Positions 62,477 through 64,000 of a stretch of DNA of 64,000 bases are shown here, in pieces; the stretch's first letter is position 1; each line of letters starts with the position of its first letter. Under the pieces are notes generated by a model that was given only the letters and a program-made list of their open reading frames with translations, ran no database searches and was not told where the DNA came from. The stretch is from the NCBI GenBank assembly GCA_963969595.1, contig OZ018414.1, positions 14,367,660-14,431,659 on the forward strand. Direction: 5' to 3'. Origin of the DNA: Neckera pumila (taxonomy: Eukaryota; Streptophyta; Bryopsida; Hypnales; Neckeraceae). Both the position numbers and the translations under genes were made by a program.

Positions 62477-64000
62477 ATGGCTTTGCTTAGAGTTGATGGT
62501 CATGACATTCCTCTTGTGTTTCCAATAGTAGAAGGTGGACGCGCTAGAGTTCCTTGTCACCTTTTGCACATCTGCTTCAAATTTGTAGAAACCTCCATCT
62601 ATGTTGAGGAAGAAAAAAGGTCGGAATGCGATGAAGTGGTACAGTCTGTCCCAGTTGCGACATCGGTGGAGGATGGAACACATTGCTGGTACCTTGCTCC
62701 TGGAAACTATAGAGCATATGGACTTCCACTCTCTATGCTAGATGCATCTACACAAATCCAGAGTCGCCAATCAGATAATTCTACTGTTGATATGCCGGTC
62801 AATCCTCATGCCTTGTCGCCCAATACACCTAGAGGAATCTACCTATCCTACAGATGCTTGTAGTACTTCCTGTTGTAAAAGAGGAGAGATTAGATCCAAT
62901 TATAGAGTTGTCTACAGAATCTGAAGGAGAGTCTCCCAATGTCAATGCTGAGAATCAGAGTTGTTCTGTCCGAATTGAACCGGGCGAGACGAATTTTGTG
63001 AAATTAGTATCTGGAACACCGTCAAGGAGTCTCTCTAATTCCTCATTGTCAGTACAGCCTTTGCAACCACCTGTACTAGCAAAAAAAAGCATAATGGAGT
63101 GTCTCAAGAGACTTGCCAGTATGCATCGCTCTCGAAACAAGTTGTCGACAATGGATCTGAGCACTGTGAAACACCAGCAAGTTCCATTTCTTCCACCAGT
63201 ATTTGACGGGGATGTCATCTTTGAATTGCCTCCTTGTGGGTTGTCTTCATCTTCATCGGGGGCCAAGAACTTGGAAGGAATGGACAAGCGCTATGATGGA
63301 CATCCGTGGTGCAAGCTAGTGACCACGAACATTCACAACGCCGACAACCTCAAATTTCATAAGTCGTATTGTGCTGGCCATCTTGCCTGTGAGAATGCCA
63401 ATTGTAAGTATTTGAAGAGAGCTTCAAAGCAAAACGAAACTGAATGGAGTGGCTATACTGTGTTTCTTTTTACTGCTGGTGGGTGTCCCCCAAAAGAGTC
63501 TACCCTAGTTTGCAAGGTCTGCAAGATCGCACCTACGTGTCTTGGCGCATGCAACGCTAGGATATACTTTGCATACACAGATAACCTAGAAATGAGTAGG
63601 GCTGCTATTCATTTTGGAGAGCATGGTCACCCTGTTGCTAAAGGCATGTATAGAGATTCTACTAAAAGGATTTGCGGACTCATTGCGGAGCAAGTGGCCA
63701 AAACACCCACGGCCACAAACTCCGTAATCACTCTTGCTGCTAGTAAAGACTTTCTTGCGAGCCACTTATTTTACGATGGAGAAGGAGAGAAGAAGATGTT
63801 GAAAGTGGAAGAAATGGAAGAGGTCATGGACCGCTTCCAGTACTTGAGTAGTCCAAGTATTCGCAATGTGATCTCTTCTTTTTGTTCTAACAATCGAGGA
63901 GGGATAATCGACAACATCATGACTATGAAGAAAGAGGCAAAGTTTGAGTTCATACATGACAGCGTCTTCCGAGGCCAAGGCAAGGAAAAGGTATACATTT
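62477..64000 (+). CDS. MULE transposase, 5' part (runs off the window; one apparent frameshift)
   Basis: ATG at 62477 follows acceptor GTCTCTGCAG. The frame is open to about 62840; the conserved frame then continues one phase away and stays open to the window end. Segments: N-terminal domain HLLHICFKFVETSIYVEEE; EERLDPIIELSTESEG linker; GMDKRYDGHPWCK; ETEWSGYTVFLFTAGG; then a WRKY-GCM1/FLYWCH-like zinc-finger pattern (VCKVCK, CNARIYFAY, HFGEHGH; about 63510-63630); and KEKVYI, which in the 45329 copy leads directly into the MULE catalytic domain. The catalytic and SWIM parts should lie right of the window. The frame change near 62835-62850 falls in an unconserved linker and is either a real lesion or an unrecognised splice. 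Overall similarity to the minus-strand copy is clear but moderate, so they are different families or old copies. Confidence 0.8.

Overview
The window reads as nuclear DNA of a land plant, most likely one without seeds (a bryophyte or lycophyte), but the sequence alone does not fix the species. The evidence is a plant-type glutamine-dependent asparagine synthetase, a RabA4-type GTPase with the intron after GQER, a small protein carrying the plant motif CLCxPTxHPGSFRCRxHR, GT-AG introns throughout, and GC-richer exons set in very AT-rich spacer. Gene density is low: about three host genes in 64 kb, the rest being transposon remains and featureless AT-rich DNA.

Layout. 1-2108: the last two exons of an asparagine synthetase gene that enters from the left edge. 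2.1-28.5 kb: no recognisable host gene. It holds many small non-autonomous DNA transposons: TTAA-flanked elements of 0.7-0.9 kb, a pogo-like MITE with TA target duplication, an 890-bp foldback element, a CACTA-type MITE, and a TIR family starting GGGTGATTGCATGAA. It also holds a pure (TAA)n tract of about 103 units and a 41-bp minisatellite. 28.8-32.8 kb: a GC-richer island with a two-motif CLC/HPGSFRC protein and several probable exons of unknown function. 33.5-37.4 kb: nested TTAA elements. 37.5-39.9 kb: the RabA4 gene, with a probable 5' UTR intron. 41.9-45.3 kb: a decayed MULE transposase on the minus strand. 46.1 kb: a fragment of a second gene type on the plus strand. 48.5 kb: a CACTA MITE that splits a lysine-rich exon. 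51.1-60.3 kb: a 13-exon minus-strand gene that I could reconstruct in one continuous frame apart from six in-frame stop codons. 62.5-64.0 kb: a second, better kept MULE transposase on the plus strand, running off the window.

The most interesting part is the right third. The 13-exon gene joins a ParB-like segment (YDGNHKL) to a C-terminal DNA amino-methyltransferase-like domain in beta-class motif order, an architecture more familiar from phages and bacterial mobile elements. It lies head to head with a MULE transposase gene. A fragment of the same gene's first exon lies head to head with the other MULE copy near 46 kb. I infer that transposase and ParB-methyltransferase belong to one two-gene Mutator-like transposon. 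One intron of the gene carries seven 147-bp tandem units with the palindrome GTCGGATCCGAC, and another intron carries the same core inside a perfect 24-bp palindrome.
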